From positions 281,138 through 345,137 of the forward strand of contig NZ_JAQOTJ010000001.1 of assembly GCF_028401955.1 (NCBI RefSeq): a DNA stretch of 64,000 nucleotides, given 5' to 3'. This document shows positions 8,610 through 16,228 of this stretch, piece by piece (position 1 is the stretch's first letter; every line of letters begins with the position of its first letter). The DNA is from Bacillus sp. BP-3 (lineage in GTDB: Bacteria; Bacillota; Bacilli; Bacillales; Bacillaceae_G). A model generated the notes under the pieces. That model was not told the DNA's origin. It did no database searches and saw only the letters and a list, made by a program, of their open reading frames with translations. Both the position numbers and the translations under genes were made by a program.

Positions 8610-10347
8610 TATTTTTCACATCCTTTATTGGGAGTAAGGCAAGTCCGTTATTAATTAATCGCTGCACCGCTTCATTATTTGTAAAGGAAGAAAGTTGTTG
8701 TAATAATGTTGCGCGTTCTGGGATCTCTACTTTATGCCCCGCTAACAACTCTAAAATTTCAAGGCGCAGTAGCCATTCTTGTTTATAAAATCGTTCTAGT
8801 GCGTGATAAATGGCTGCAAGCTGTTCTATATGCTGTTCATGTAGTGAACTTTCACCCCGAATGTTGCGAACTGTTTCGTACATGTTTTCTAGTTCTGATT
8901 GCATACGCGGTGCGGGTGTTGCTTCTTCTTCGTCATCCACCGGGAAGAATGCTGCTGGATCTGCTGCCCCGGGGAATACAGAAGCAATAGCCGAACCAAC
9001 TGCCATGTCAAATGTACCCCATGATGTATCAAATAATAAGCGGTCTTTCAGTGTTACAGTACAGTTTGTAAACGAAATGACAGCGACTTTTTCTTTATTT
9101 CTAATCATATCGCTTACTATTCCTGTGACATGTACACCGCTTTTAAAAATAAGCTCGGCTTTATGACCAATAACGATTCCTAATGCACGTAATTCTTCAT
9201 CTGTACAAGATTCTAATGCAATATCATGTTGTAATAGTCCAATTGGTGTACCGAAGCCGTCTTGATGTACAGCTGTGGAATGATTTTGTAATTGCGCATG
9301 GTGAATTGCTAATGCAGTTGGACTATTTGTTTTCATATAAATTGCTTCGCCGTTTTCATCTTTTACGATTTCAGCGAGCGTTCCTGTAATTTGTAATCCA
9401 CTGTTTAGCTCGACTGTTGCTGTATTTTCAGAGCGGAGCGCTTTATCTAAACTCTCTGTACCGCCTAGTTTGAATGCCATCGTTTCTGAGAATGCTTCAA
9501 TTGAATCAATAAGCTCTTCAAACGATTGACAAACAAAGAGTTGCGGCTGCATTTTCGTTACATCGTAAGTCGTTTGAATGCATGCTTCAATTGAGAAAGG
9601 TACTTTTTTGACTGCATCAGTTAAACAATACTTACTTTCACCAACAGAAGAAAGGAGACCGGCGCCGTAAATTTTCGGGTTTTGTAGATCGCCAATTAGC
9701 CCGTATTCTACTGTCCACCAAAATAGACGTGAAATTTGTTCTGCTTCTGATAGGCCGGAAATATGTTTTTGTTTTTCTACTACTTCTTTTTCCGCTGCCA
9801 CAATTTCTTCTTGTGTAGATGTTCTGCTTTCTTTTACAATCGTTAATTGGCGAACTGCTTCAAATAATTCGTGTTCTTCTTTTGTAGAAAAAGCTTTAGC
9901 TCCAATCATTCCAAATAATTTCACGTACTTTGCATATGTAGGGTCGAGTAAAATTGGGGCGTGACCAGCTGCTTCATGAACGATATCTGGAGCCGGTGTA
10001 TACTCAATATTTTCCACTTTACGAATATCTGTCGCGATGGGCAGAAGTCCGTGTCCTTGGAAGTCAAAGAATGCTACGCCAGGAATCAATCCGTCAATTG
10101 TAACAGCGCCCCAACCACTCGGTGCTAAACAATCATTCATTTCTTCTACTTTTGGAATGGCATCTATGTTAATCCCGGAAGATTGCAATCCATTTACATA
10201 AGCTGGATGTGCAACGTCTTTTAAAAAGTTATGATTTTGTCTCATAATGTAGCGCCATACGGCATGATCAACTGGTGTGTATTGATCGTAATGCTGCTTT
10301 GATACATACGGTTTTAAATGTGATGGAATTTCTGTTTTTTTTGTCAT
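8593..10347 (-). CDS. phhA: Aromatic amino-acid (phenylalanine-4) hydroxylase, long Bacillus form
   Basis: Pterin- and iron-dependent hydroxylase converting phenylalanine to tyrosine. The iron ligands are seen in PDIVHEAAGHAPILLDP (two His, about residues 134-142) and WWTVEYGLIG (Glu, about 214). At 584 residues it is about twice the length of proteobacterial PhhA (roughly 260-300). The catalytic core fills the first ~300 residues, and the C-terminal half is of a kind I do not recognise. SD GGAGGATG lies before the ATG. phhB follows in the same operon. A possible cre site lies 72 bp upstream. Confidence 0.9.
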   Translation of the reverse strand: MTKKTEIPSHLKPYVSKQHYDQYTPVDHAVWRYIMRQNHNFLKDVAHPAYVNGLQSSGINIDAIPKVEEMNDCLAPSGWGAVTIDGLIPGVAFFDFQGHGLLPIATDIRKVENIEYTPAPDIVHEAAGHAPILLDPTYAKYVKLFGMIGAKAFSTKEEHELFEAVRQLTIVKESRTSTQEEIVAAEKEVVEKQKHISGLSEAEQISRLFWWTVEYGLIGDLQNPKIYGAGLLSSVGESKYCLTDAVKKVPFSIEACIQTTYDVTKMQPQLFVCQSFEELIDSIEAFSETMAFKLGGTESLDKALRSENTATVELNSGLQITGTLAEIVKDENGEAIYMKTNSPTALAIHHAQLQNHSTAVHQDGFGTPIGLLQHDIALESCTDEELRALGIVIGHKAELIFKSGVHVTGIVSDMIRNKEKVAVISFTNCTVTLKDRLLFDTSWGTFDMAVGSAIASVFPGAADPAAFFPVDDEEEATPAPRMQSELENMYETVRNIRGESSLHEQHIEQLAAIYHALERFYKQEWLLRLEILELLAGHKVEIPERATLLQQLSSFTNNEAVQRLINNGLALLPIKDVKNNATTN

Positions 10348-10418
10348 ATATACATCCTCCTTTTAAGTGAAAAAATAAGATGTTACATGTTGTACACGCA
10401 TCGATCCTTTCAAAATGA

Positions 10419-10432
10419 TGTAAGCGCTTTTA
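10419..10432. promoter_or_regulatory. Possible CcpA (cre) site
   Basis: TGTAAGCGCTTTTA matches the cre consensus TGWNANCGNTNWCA except at one position. It lies in the region between divergent phhA and the gene at 10608. Catabolite control of phenylalanine use would be reasonable, but a single site seen by eye is weak evidence. Confidence 0.4.
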
Positions 10433-10607
10433 ATTTTATCACAAGATTCCGAATTGTTTAACATTTCTTTTGGTGCAAATAAAAAAATTGTAGTACTAAC
10501 CCACTTGTGATTTTTTAGGTGAACGTGATAAAGAGTTGTTTTTAATAAATTTTGTATACTCTTCGGTTGAGTAGCGAAATGCTATAAGAAAAAGGTAGGG
10601 GATAATT

Positions 10608-10920
10608 ATGGCAATGGAGCAAGAGATAGTAGCATTATTAATACACGGGGCAACAATCTTTTTATTGTTATCTTTTGTTATTGCTGCACTGTTATGGTGG
10701 AAAACAAAATGTAGTGTATATGGCTGGTTTTTTAGTCATCTTATATTTCTAAGTTTTGGGATTGCAGCTTGGGTACATATTTTACAAGAACCGTCTGTTG
10801 GAGAGGGGAGGGGAGTCGGAATATAATTCACTTTATATTGGACTTGCCGGCTCATCATGGGGAATTAGTATGCTATTTTTCATAAAAGGAATGCAGAGAA
10901 TTGCAAAGCTTATAAAGTGA
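10608..10920 (+). pseudogene. Small three-helix membrane protein gene with a frameshift
   Basis: The first frame (10608-10826) encodes 72 residues with two strong membrane helices and then a tail. The +1 frame stays open from the same spot to a stop at 10918-10920 and encodes SEYNSLYIGLAG, a third helix and a basic end (KGMQRIAKLIK). The switch falls in the G-rich tract 10805-10813 (GGGGAGGGG): removing one G joins the two parts into about 103 residues. The next gene starts only 9 bases after 10920, as expected for an operon partner. Either this is a real inactivating or phase-variable slip, or a base-calling error. Function unknown. Confidence 0.7.
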
Positions 10921-10929
10921 GGTATTCAT

Positions 10930-12165
10930 ATGCTTAAGAGTATGTTTCAGTTTTTTATATTTGTTTTTGTTTTCTTTGGCGCGGTTTCAAGTAGTTATGC
11001 GGAAAGTGTGCCAGTACAAGTTGCTTTTATTCGTAATCATAATCTTTGGATAAAAATAAACGGAAAAGAAAAGCAGGTAACAAAAGGAGAACATATCGCG
11101 AATCCAGAGTGGTCATATGATGGGAAGTGGCTTGCTTATGTAAAAGGAAAAGAGGCAAACCGGCTTGAATTATATCGAATTTCAGATGGGAAAAAGGTGA
11201 TACCTTTCCAAGCGGATGCAACAAACCATCAATGGTCACCAAAGCAAAATATCATCGCTTTTCAATTTGGCAGTGTTTTGAATATATACGATGTAGAAAA
11301 AACACAACAGGGTTTTGAGAATGTATCAGTAGGGGTTGGAGATTATGGCTGGTATCCTGATGGGAAGAAATTTCTCGTTTCTTCTATGTCTCATTTACTA
11401 CCAACAGGATGGACAGGTGCTGAGTTATTTCAAGTACCACTTAATGCAAATTTAGATCGAAGTAAGATTAAACACTTTTACACCTTACCGAAAGAATCAC
11501 CACAATTTTTTGCAATTGTAGCAAGTTTATTCCAATGGTCACCTGATAGAAAATGGATTTCCTTTTTAGCAACACCAACTGCCTCTTGGTCAATGGATAG
11601 TAATACTTTATGTATAATCGGAGCAGATGGAAGTCGGTTTGAAGCAGTTGATCACATGTTGATTCAACCAAAATGGTTTCAATGGGCCCCATCAAAAAAT
11701 ATTCTTGCATACATAGAAGGAGAGGGGCGTTTTATCGTCGAAAATAAACATTTAAAATTAAAAGAACTTCCTGCTTTTAAGCAAATTACTTTTACTCCAA
11801 AAGGTTATGTTGATTGGGATTTTATTTGGAATAATAATACTTTGATTACAATTTCCAGAGCAAAGGAAGCGAAGTGGTCCAATGATCCAAAAAAACGTCC
11901 CAAGCCTTCACTATATCAAATCAATGTTACGAATGCACAGCAACTTCAAATAACAACCCCATCAAAAGGATACGGAGATTATTATCCATACTATATTACA
12001 CACACAAATCAAATCATATGGATACGCTCTAACGGAGAGCAATCTGATATGTGGATTGCCAATGCAGACGGTTCACGAGCGAGAAAATGGATTCACAATA
12101 TAGACGAAGCAGCAAACTATTATGAGAAACGAGATTGGGAACATGTTGTATCGGTACAAGAATAA
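10930..12165 (+). CDS. Secreted TolB-like beta-propeller protein
   Basis: A 411-residue protein. The first ~24 residues form a signal peptide ending SSSYA-ES. The rest shows repeated WSYDGKWLAYV, WSPKQNIIAF, WYPDGKKFLV, WSPDRKWISFL and WAPSKNILAY blades, the pattern of TolB/WD40-like propellers. A role as an extracellular binding or scaffold protein is inferred; no catalytic residues are evident. ATG follows GTGAGG. It is closely linked to the frameshifted membrane gene upstream. Confidence 0.75.
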   Translation: MLKSMFQFFIFVFVFFGAVSSSYAESVPVQVAFIRNHNLWIKINGKEKQVTKGEHIANPEWSYDGKWLAYVKGKEANRLELYRISDGKKVIPFQADATNHQWSPKQNIIAFQFGSVLNIYDVEKTQQGFENVSVGVGDYGWYPDGKKFLVSSMSHLLPTGWTGAELFQVPLNANLDRSKIKHFYTLPKESPQFFAIVASLFQWSPDRKWISFLATPTASWSMDSNTLCIIGADGSRFEAVDHMLIQPKWFQWAPSKNILAYIEGEGRFIVENKHLKLKELPAFKQITFTPKGYVDWDFIWNNNTLITISRAKEAKWSNDPKKRPKPSLYQINVTNAQQLQITTPSKGYGDYYPYYITHTNQIIWIRSNGEQSDMWIANADGSRARKWIHNIDEAANYYEKRDWEHVVSVQE

Positions 12166-12200
12166 AATATGCGTTCTCTGTTTGCAGAGACGCATATTAA
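12166..12200. terminator. Bidirectional terminator
   Basis: AATATGCG-TTCTCTG (12166-12180) pairs with CAGAGA-CGCATATT (12185-12198) between convergent genes. Confidence 0.7.
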
Positions 12201-12598
12201 AAGAGTGTATAGTTTGGCATAGATTTTTCGGCATTTATGCAGCGTTGTATCCATTGAACTTCATATTGTGAATGAGGTAAAATCCGATGCTGTAAATGAC
12301 CGATATGAAAGATCTTTTCTGATAGACACCAATTTACACATAATTTGTATAAGTCATAATGTAATGGATCATCATCCCAATACACAGGAATCTCTTTTAT
12401 ATTTGCTTGCCAATATAAATATGCACGGGTATGACCATCTGTAAAAATAATTTTATTTTCTAATTTTTTTACGGGTAATGGTGTATGAAAAGCAAATGCC
12501 GATGGTGAAAAAGTCTGTTGCAATCTCATGATTTTGTCATTGCTTAGAAACAATTGACTCGGCTGTACTTTACATATATCGATAAAAAAAGAATTCAT
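12197..12598 (-). CDS. Small ParB/Srx-like domain protein, function unknown
   Basis: A 133-residue protein without signal or membrane segments. The central stretch IIFTDGHTRAYLYWQANIKEI resembles the DGHHR-type motif of ParB/sulfiredoxin-fold domains (pattern DGHxRxxA with a following I-P-V strand). This likeness is by eye only. The next gene on the same strand, an acetyltransferase, begins 514 bases upstream and ends at 12618, so both may be one transcript. Confidence 0.55.
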   Translation of the reverse strand: MNSFFIDICKVQPSQLFLSNDKIMRLQQTFSPSAFAFHTPLPVKKLENKIIFTDGHTRAYLYWQANIKEIPVYWDDDPLHYDLYKLCVNWCLSEKIFHIGHLQHRILPHSQYEVQWIQRCINAEKSMPNYTLF

Positions 12599-12617
12599 TT
12601 CGCATCACCTAAGTCTA

Positions 12618-13112
12618 TTATAAGATTTTCGCCATATAGTATTCATTTCTCGGCTGTCCATCAACAACTACACCATGCGCAGCTTCACCTTCAATCACAA
12701 ACCCCATCTTTTTATATAGTGCAATCGCTATCTCGTTATGAGACATGACAGTTAATTCAAGACGCAGTAATTGTTGTGTGCGAGCCCACATTTCAATTTC
12801 GTGAAGTAATTGTTTGCCGATTCCTTGACCTGCATACTGCTGGAGCACACCAATGACTAAATATGCAGTGTGTTGCTTTCGCCTTACTGCTCCGCCGCGA
12901 GCGATTATATATCCAACAAGTTGCTCATCTTTCTCAGCTACTAAAAGTGTTGAATTATATGGAGAGAGAAGAGATTGAATCATAGATTTTTGCTTCTCAA
13001 TCGTAAAGTTCCGCTCATCCGGCTCAAATAACATAAAATCTGTTTCTTGATCAATGGTTTGACATAGTTTCAAAAAGGGAGCTGCGTCTGCTTCTGTAAT
13101 TTCGCGAATCAT
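12618..13112 (-). CDS. GNAT-family N-acetyltransferase
   Basis: A 164-residue protein starting MIREITEADAAPF. The acetyl-CoA loop is VIGVLQQYAGQGIGKQLLHEI, and the C-terminal ALYKKMGFVIEGEA motif is typical of GNAT enzymes acting on small molecules or proteins. A GTG three codons earlier (13121) is also possible; I prefer ATG 13112, which has GAGTG at a suitable distance. Substrate unknown. Confidence 0.85.
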   Translation of the reverse strand: MIREITEADAAPFLKLCQTIDQETDFMLFEPDERNFTIEKQKSMIQSLLSPYNSTLLVAEKDEQLVGYIIARGGAVRRKQHTAYLVIGVLQQYAGQGIGKQLLHEIEMWARTQQLLRLELTVMSHNEIAIALYKKMGFVIEGEAAHGVVVDGQPRNEYYMAKIL

Positions 13113-13154
13113 TGTTATCACTCATTTCTATTTTTATGTAACGTATTACATTCG

Positions 13155-13262
13155 TTGGATAGATGGTAAACTCCTATGAGAATGGAACGATCTAACTATG
13201 TTTCTCCTTTAAATTTGTATATACGTTGATCCTCTCTTTTATATAAAGAGAGGATTTTTTTG
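13155..13262 (+). ncRNA. Candidate leader or small RNA ending in a terminator
   Basis: A possible promoter, TTGGAT (13155-13160), 17 bp, GAGAAT (13178-13183), is followed about 50 bp later by a perfect 11-bp hairpin (13229-13239 with 13245-13255) and TTTTTTT. The nearest upstream gene is on the other strand, so the terminator has no coding transcript to end. It would either attenuate the histidine phosphatase gene at 13326 or end a small RNA of about 75 nt. Confidence 0.4.
13229..13261 (+). terminator. Intrinsic terminator with no + strand gene upstream
   Basis: ATCCTCTCTTT / AAAGAGAGGAT stem with seven T. The T-run is on the + side only. Confidence 0.8.
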
Positions 13263-13325
13263 TAAAGAGGAGAAGGATAACAGTGAAGAAGGGAGTTCAT
13301 TTCAATACGAGAAAGGGATTTTAAT

Positions 13326-13901
13326 ATGAATATTATTTTTGTAAGGCACGGAGAAGGAGAGCATACAAACGATCTGCTAGATAGTTTGCGAATAGAGCAT
13401 CCATCTCTTACGGACAAAGGGAGAGAACAAGCATTAGCACTGCGGGAAAAACTTCCCCTACATGAGAATGATATATTGATTGCAAGTCCGGCAGTCCGAA
13501 CATTACAGACAGCTGCGCTATGGAGTGAGCAAGTTGCTTGTAGGAGAGTTGTTCATCCGTATATTTCGCCGCGTATCTTCCCATATCGAAAAGGAGCAAG
13601 AACGTTACCTTGTGATAAGATGTTAAGTCAAAAGAACGTTCAGCATTTATTTCCGCAATTTTTATTAGCAGAAGAACATGATGAAGAGTTATGGAAAAAC
13701 GGGATTAATACGATTACAGAGCCTGCATTTTGTACAGCTGCTCATAGTTTCATGGAATGGTGTAAAACGTTAAAATCTTCACGTGTGATAATCGTGTCTC
13801 ATGATGGAACGATTACATCATATAGGCAATATGTGATGAAACAAGCATTAACAAGGGAAGACTTTTTAGAGGAAACAGGGATATATGAAATTCAATTATA
13901 G
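13326..13901 (+). CDS. Histidine phosphatase family protein (phosphoglycerate-mutase-like)
   Basis: A 191-residue protein. The phospho-accepting histidine is in IIFVRHGEGEHTN (residue 8), and the second catalytic histidine is in VIIVSHDGTITSYRQ (about 156). SPAVRTLQTA supplies the usual second arginine. The family includes phosphatases for sugars, nucleotides and cofactors; this one cannot be assigned. A hairpin terminator lies in the 60-100 bp before its start and may control it. Confidence 0.82.
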   Translation: MNIIFVRHGEGEHTNDLLDSLRIEHPSLTDKGREQALALREKLPLHENDILIASPAVRTLQTAALWSEQVACRRVVHPYISPRIFPYRKGARTLPCDKMLSQKNVQHLFPQFLLAEEHDEELWKNGINTITEPAFCTAAHSFMEWCKTLKSSRVIIVSHDGTITSYRQYVMKQALTREDFLEETGIYEIQL

Positions 13902-13925
13902 TAGAAATAAATGTTGCATGAACAA

Positions 13926-14024
13926 GAGGAGATAACTGTGTTTTATATTTGAGTTATCCCTCTCTAGGGGTAGTAAGACCCCCACCTCAAAATAGAAAGA
14001 AACAGAAAAAGGTAGGTGAGGGGT
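13926..14024 (+). other. Two hairpins in the gap after the histidine phosphatase gene
   Basis: 13926-13937 pairs with 13952-13962 (GAGG-A-GATAACT / AGTTATC-CCTC). 13978-13987 pairs with 14014-14024 (ACCCCCACCT / AGGTG-A-GGGGT). Neither has a good T-run. The remaining sequence to 14286 holds the Fur-like box and promoter listed below and no ORF. Confidence 0.45.
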
Positions 14025-14091
14025 AAGTGTTTATAAGATCTTTTTCATGGAATAAGAAAATTTTGCATTGAGAAAATAATTTTTTGTAAAT

Positions 14092-14110
14092 AGTAATGAA
14101 AATCATTATC
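14092..14110. promoter_or_regulatory. Fur-box-like operator
   Basis: The 19 bases match the Fur consensus GATAATGATAATCATTATC at 16 positions, with the right half perfect. It lies 177 bp before the second doxX gene and about 70 bp upstream of its likely -35 hexamer. Iron control of this DoxX is therefore suggested; a second, undetected promoter closer to the box is also possible. Confidence 0.55.
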
Positions 14111-14181
14111 GTTTGTGTTATTATAGGTTCAAGTTTTTATTTGCAAATAAAAGTAGTTATATAGCGTACGTTTAAAGTATT

Positions 14182-14211
14182 TTGTCAAAATTGATAAAAA
14201 GCATTCATAAT
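14182..14211 (+). promoter_or_regulatory. Sigma-A-type promoter of the second doxX gene
   Basis: TTGTCA (14182-14187), 18-bp spacer, CATAAT (14206-14211). Confidence 0.5.
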
Positions 14212-14286
14212 GAATGAACCAAAAACTAGTTACGAATGTTGTTGTATTCATGTAACGTATTTAATTACAAAAATCAGGAGGACTGT

Positions 14287-14787
14287 ATGGTTATTCAGTT
14301 TTTAAGAGAGAATAAAGCCGTTTCCTTTTTATTAGCAGTAGTGCGTATTTATGTTGGATATACGTGGCTTATGGCAGGGATGAAAAAGTTAACAGGTGGT
14401 GGATTTGACGCAACAGGTTATTTAAAAGGAGCAATTGAAAAAGCATCAGGAGCTCAGCCAGCAGTGCAATCATGGTGGGCATCCTTTCTAAAAGAAGTAG
14501 CAATTCCAAATGTAGAGCTATTTAATTTTTTAGTTACATGGGGAGAAATTTTAGTTGGAATAGGGTTAATTGTTGGTTGTTTAACGAAAACAGCTGTATT
14601 TTTTGGTCTTGTAATGAACTTTTCCTATATGTTTAGTGGGTCAACGGGCGTGAATCCGCAATTAGTAATTTTGTCTATGTTGATTCTAGTTGCAGGTTAT
14701 AATGCTGGCAAATTTGGTGTAGATGGATTTATTTTATCAAAAATTTTCAATAAAAAATCACGCAATTATAAAAATCAAGCCGCCTAG
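14287..14787 (+). CDS. DoxX-family membrane protein (DoxD-like)
   Basis: A 166-residue protein. The start at 14287 follows AGGAGG (14275-14281), and an in-frame upstream codon at 14236 lacks a ribosome site. It has four membrane helices; the N-terminal RIYVGYTWLMAGMKKL motif matches the DoxX/thiosulfate:quinone oxidoreductase DoxD relatives, which are longer than the first DoxX in this window. A soluble loop (about residues 38-72) follows helix 1. A Fur-like box upstream suggests iron or redox regulation. Enzymatic role not shown. Confidence 0.82.
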   Translation: MVIQFLRENKAVSFLLAVVRIYVGYTWLMAGMKKLTGGGFDATGYLKGAIEKASGAQPAVQSWWASFLKEVAIPNVELFNFLVTWGEILVGIGLIVGCLTKTAVFFGLVMNFSYMFSGSTGVNPQLVILSMLILVAGYNAGKFGVDGFILSKIFNKKSRNYKNQAA

Positions 14788-14792
14788 TATAT

Positions 14793-14826
14793 AAAAGGGT
14801 ATCTCATCATGAGATACCCTTTTAAC
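14793..14826. terminator. Bidirectional terminator
   Basis: Perfect 14-bp stem, AAAAGGGTATCTCA / TGAGATACCCTTTT (14793-14806 with 14810-14823), between convergent genes. Confidence 0.9.
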
Positions 14827-15268
14827 GCGTTTGTGGTGATTTTGCTATAAATAAACTAAGAAGGAGCATCGTAATTGCTGATAGAAAGAAAATGATGATT
14901 CCTAAAAAGGCTGAACCGAAACAAGAGTCATCGTTTGGAAGACTCATAAAGTAGCCGAAAAAAAAGAGGTTTGGAATTACGCCAATTAAACCGATAATAA
15001 ACATACTCCAAATCGGCTTGTGGGTAACATATTGGCGGTACTTCTGTAATAATCGAATCCATAATATAAAGTAACCGATCCCTGATAGGAATAAGAAGAG
15101 TATTATAATCGGACCAAATAAAAGAGTGAAACTACCTTTTATTTCAATGGAACTAAATATCCAAACAAATCCAATTAATAGAGCACCTGATCCAAGCATA
15201 TAGCATAAGTTATAAATGCTTAAATACAATCCATTTTTATATGAATTATTTTTAGTGGATCTCAGCAA
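14822..15268 (-). CDS. Four-helix integral membrane protein, function unknown
   Basis: About 148 residues from a TTG at 15268, chosen because GGAGGAGA (15273-15280) lies just upstream; the longer ATG start at 15301 would bury that ribosome site inside the gene. It has four hydrophobic segments (about 20-40, 45-65, 85-105, 118-140) separated by short polar loops. No motif recognised. It follows the lipoprotein hydrolase gene on the same strand by ~65 bp. Confidence 0.6.
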   Translation of the reverse strand: MLRSTKNNSYKNGLYLSIYNLCYMLGSGALLIGFVWIFSSIEIKGSFTLLFGPIIILFLFLSGIGYFILWIRLLQKYRQYVTHKPIWSMFIIGLIGVIPNLFFFGYFMSLPNDDSCFGSAFLGIIIFFLSAITMLLLSLFIAKSPQTR

Positions 15269-15334
15269 TACATCTCCTCCTTTTTCCCCCGATTGTATCA
15301 CAAGTTTTCTTTTGTTAGGAATTTTTGTAAAAAA

Positions 15335-16213
15335 TTATAACTTAGTAGGATACTTCGTGAAAAACTCATCAACATACTGTATAAACTCCTTCGGCTGTTG
15401 ACGAAACGGTGCATGTTCGCCTTCTTCGATAATATGAAATGTACTGTTTTTTAAGAATTGGTGATATGTTTCGCCTTTTTGCCAGGCAACGCTTTGATCA
15501 TGTCTTCCCCAAATAAGTAACGTTGGTAATTGGATTTCATCTGCGTTAATGCGTAAACGACGCGGCCACATTTTACCGAGTTCATCATGGTGTGCTGTAT
15601 CGTCACGATTGTTCTTTACTTCTCCTTCGCGAAATTCTTTCGGAGTAGAAACTGTACTTAAATCATTTGATAATTTTGGTTTTGGAGATCCTTTCCCGTG
15701 TTGTAAAGTTTCTGCTCCTATTGCATCCGATAAAATAAGGTGAGTTACTGCATCTGGATATAAGTATGTTAAATTTAAAGAAATTTCTCCGCCCATAGAG
15801 TGTCCTAATATAGCGAATGTATCATAGCCTAATTTTTTCATTAATTTATAATATAAGTTTGCTTGGTTTGGGAAGGAGTAGCGAAAATCCATCGGTTTTG
15901 AAGAATGACCGAAACCTAAAATATCAACAGCGATAACGGTATGATTTTTTCCTAAATCGGGATAAATATCACTAAATCCATTTGATGAACCTCCAAAGCC
16001 GTGAAGCATAAGTAAAGGTGGTTTATTTTTACCGATTTGTTTAAAGTAAATAGTTTGTCCGTCAATTTCAATCATTTTTTCTTTCGTTTCTAGTTTTGTT
16101 TCAATTGTTTCTTTTACTTGTGTTGCTTTTTCTGTTTGTTTTTCGATTGTACTGCAGCTCGTTAATGTTGTGAGGACAAAACAGCTGAGCATGTAAAGCT
16201 TCCATCGTTTCAA
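15335..16213 (-). CDS. Lipoprotein alpha/beta hydrolase
   Basis: A 292-residue protein. The signal peptide ends in a lipobox (TLTSC, cysteine 20), so it should be anchored to the outer face of the membrane. The catalytic nucleophile elbow is GHSMGG (about residue 139), preceded by the oxyanion HGFGGSS. The acid is likely in WGRHDQSVAW and the histidine in EGEHAPF near the end. Substrate unknown; esterase, lipase or haloperoxidase-like are all possible. Confidence 0.85.
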   Translation of the reverse strand: MKRWKLYMLSCFVLTTLTSCSTIEKQTEKATQVKETIETKLETKEKMIEIDGQTIYFKQIGKNKPPLLMLHGFGGSSNGFSDIYPDLGKNHTVIAVDILGFGHSSKPMDFRYSFPNQANLYYKLMKKLGYDTFAILGHSMGGEISLNLTYLYPDAVTHLILSDAIGAETLQHGKGSPKPKLSNDLSTVSTPKEFREGEVKNNRDDTAHHDELGKMWPRRLRINADEIQLPTLLIWGRHDQSVAWQKGETYHQFLKNSTFHIIEEGEHAPFRQQPKEFIQYVDEFFTKYPTKL

Positions 16214-16228
16214 AATGTTTTCCCCTTT

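Noticed and set aside
13978-14024. Hairpin after the histidine phosphatase gene as a terminator
   Set aside because: The loop is 26 bases and no T-run follows, so it is listed only as a structure.
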